Source of the DNA: an uncultured Lachnospiraceae bacterium
GTDB taxonomy: Bacteria; Bacillota_A; Clostridia; Lachnospirales; Lachnospiraceae
Direction: 5' to 3'
Assembly: GCA_902795985.1 (NCBI GenBank)
Contig: CADBNG010000322.1
Location: 1-5,810 of the forward strand
DNA: 5,810 nt
The position numbers were made by a program, and so were the translations under genes. The notes under the pieces were generated by a model. That model was not told the DNA's origin. It saw only the letters and a list, made by a program, of their open reading frames with translations, and searched no databases. This document shows, piece by piece, positions 4,957-5,810 of this stretch (its first letter is position 1; every line of letters begins with the position of its first letter).

Positions 4957-5550
4957 GTGGAAGACAACAAGTTGAACAGCAGGGCCACAAGCATGGAAAA
5001 GGTCGACCGGGTTGTCGGTGTGATCTTTACTGCGCTGACCTGGATCGCAATTGTCGCCGTTTTGTACATTATGATCAATACGACGGTCAATGTTATCAGC
5101 CGCGCGTTTTTTAAAAACGCGATCAACGGCAGCGTCCAGACTTCGCAGATCGTAATGGCGCTGGTTGCCATGTGCGCGCTGCCGATCGTTACAATGTACA
5201 ATTCCCATATCAAGGTGGACGTAGTCGCGGAGAAATTTCCTCAGAAAGGTCAGAATATCCTGCAGGTTGCCAATCTGATTCTTTGCGGAGTCATGATGTT
5301 TGTTGCCGGTTATTACACCTTTATTAAAGCCTCAAAGGCTGCAAGCCAGGGCCTGGCCATGGACGTTCCGCCGTTTCCGCACTGGCCGATCTATGATCTG
5401 ATTGCGATCATGCTGATCGTGTCCGGTGTATGCGCTTTCTATAATGTGTTCCATTTCCTGAAGACCGGGACAGTCATCAACGCCGCCACCTTTACGGAAA
5501 TCAAGGACAGACTGAAAACCGCGAAAGGAAAGGGGGGAGCTAAGTCATGA
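4957..5550 (+). CDS. dctQ: TRAP transporter small permease subunit, DctQ type
   Basis: A 197-residue membrane protein, the small four-helix subunit of a TRAP importer. In TRAP systems this subunit pairs with DctM and helps dock the loaded receptor; it does not bind ATP. Four hydrophobic spans are visible at about residues 18-42, 62-82, 101-123 and 144-166. Family landmarks are NVISRAFF after the first span (45-52), HIKVDVV at the end of the second (84-90), and FPHWPIY (140-146) entering the fourth. The length is normal for the family, and the basic C-terminal tail is expected to be cytoplasmic. The start is a GTG with a strong Shine-Dalgarno sequence. Its stop codon overlaps the dctM start by ATGA, which implies translational coupling in one operon. 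The receptor gene dctP, usually in the same operon, is here divergent. Confidence 0.94.
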   Translation: MEDNKLNSRATSMEKVDRVVGVIFTALTWIAIVAVLYIMINTTVNVISRAFFKNAINGSVQTSQIVMALVAMCALPIVTMYNSHIKVDVVAEKFPQKGQNILQVANLILCGVMMFVAGYYTFIKASKAASQGLAMDVPPFPHWPIYDLIAIMLIVSGVCAFYNVFHFLKTGTVINAATFTEIKDRLKTAKGKGGAKS

Positions 5551-5810
5551 CACGGGAAATGATGATCGGTATTATCGGATTTATTATCCTTCTTGTACTG
5601 ATCTTTTTAAGAGTCTGGATCGGCTTTGCCCTCATCATTGTCGGTTTTGTCGGCCTCTGGATCGTAAAGGACCTGAACTACGCAGGCACCATTGTCGCCA
5701 GTGAACCATTCACGCAGGCGACAAACTACGCGCTGACGTGTATGCCATTGTTCGTTGTAATGGGCGCGGTCATAACGGAGACCGGTATGGGTTCCAGCCT
5801 GTACCGGACC
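5547..5810 (+). CDS. dctM: TRAP transporter large permease subunit, DctM type (5' part only)
   Basis: The first 88 codons of the large TRAP membrane subunit, which carries the ion-coupled transport path. The frame is open to the window edge, so only about a fifth of the usual 420-430 residues is present. Visible parts are a first hydrophobic span (about residues 6-21), the family-typical LRVWIGFAL turn (21-29) into a second span (to about 40), and ALTCMPLFVVMG (62-73), which matches the conserved segment usually read as PLFVLMG in this family. The ATG at 5547 overlaps the dctQ stop (ATGA) and has a GGGGGGAG purine run seven bases upstream, embedded in the dctQ end. It should be co-transcribed with dctQ. 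The remainder lies right of the window. Confidence 0.93.
   Translation, partial: MTREMMIGIIGFIILLVLIFLRVWIGFALIIVGFVGLWIVKDLNYAGTIVASEPFTQATNYALTCMPLFVVMGAVITETGMGSSLYRT

Noticed and set aside
557..5810. Kinase and TRAP genes as one new signalling-transport system
   Set aside because: The strong terminator at 3212-3246 and a separate promoter at 3151-3179 argue for independent units. Adjacency alone is not evidence of joint function.

Overview
The window looks like chromosomal DNA from a clostridial (Lachnospiraceae-like) Firmicute. The evidence is a Gram-positive style lipoprotein solute receptor, strong AGGAGG-type ribosome binding sites, intrinsic terminators with U-tracts, and a Hanks-type Ser/Thr kinase with one membrane span and an extracellular sensor half. 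Base composition is mixed, with GC-rich coding DNA and AT-rich spacers. The genus cannot be fixed from this sequence alone.

Layout: positions 1-380 hold the tail of a rightward transcript, with a clear intrinsic terminator at 205-237 and only a doubtful small ORF. Positions 382-556 are noncoding and carry a long hairpin between the convergent left-end transcript and the kinase gene. Positions 557-3088 (minus) encode an 843-residue transmembrane Ser/Thr kinase whose outer half carries four SH3b-like repeats instead of PASTA domains. A good sigma-A-type promoter lies just upstream of it. Positions 3212-3246 are the terminator of the next minus-strand gene, dctP (3332-4648), a lipoprotein receptor of a TRAP transporter with a long Ala/Ser/Glu linker. 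A 308-bp AT-rich divergent region (4649-4956) separates it from dctQ (4957-5550, plus). The dctQ gene overlaps the start of dctM (5547 to the window end, incomplete) by ATGA.

Function: DctP, DctQ and DctM together form a complete tripartite ATP-independent periplasmic-type importer, driven by an ion gradient. The receptor gene is transcribed away from the two membrane genes, so the shared spacer must hold both promoters and probably the control sites. The substrate is unknown, and the conserved carboxylate-clamp arginine of DctP receptors appears to be a glutamine here. The kinase lies downstream of dctP on the same strand but behind a strong terminator and with its own promoter, so it is probably a separate transcription unit. 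No CRISPR array, insertion sequence, tRNA or rRNA was seen. I do not see a demonstrably new system. The points most worth following up are the kinase's sensor architecture, the altered receptor site and the structured divergent promoter region.
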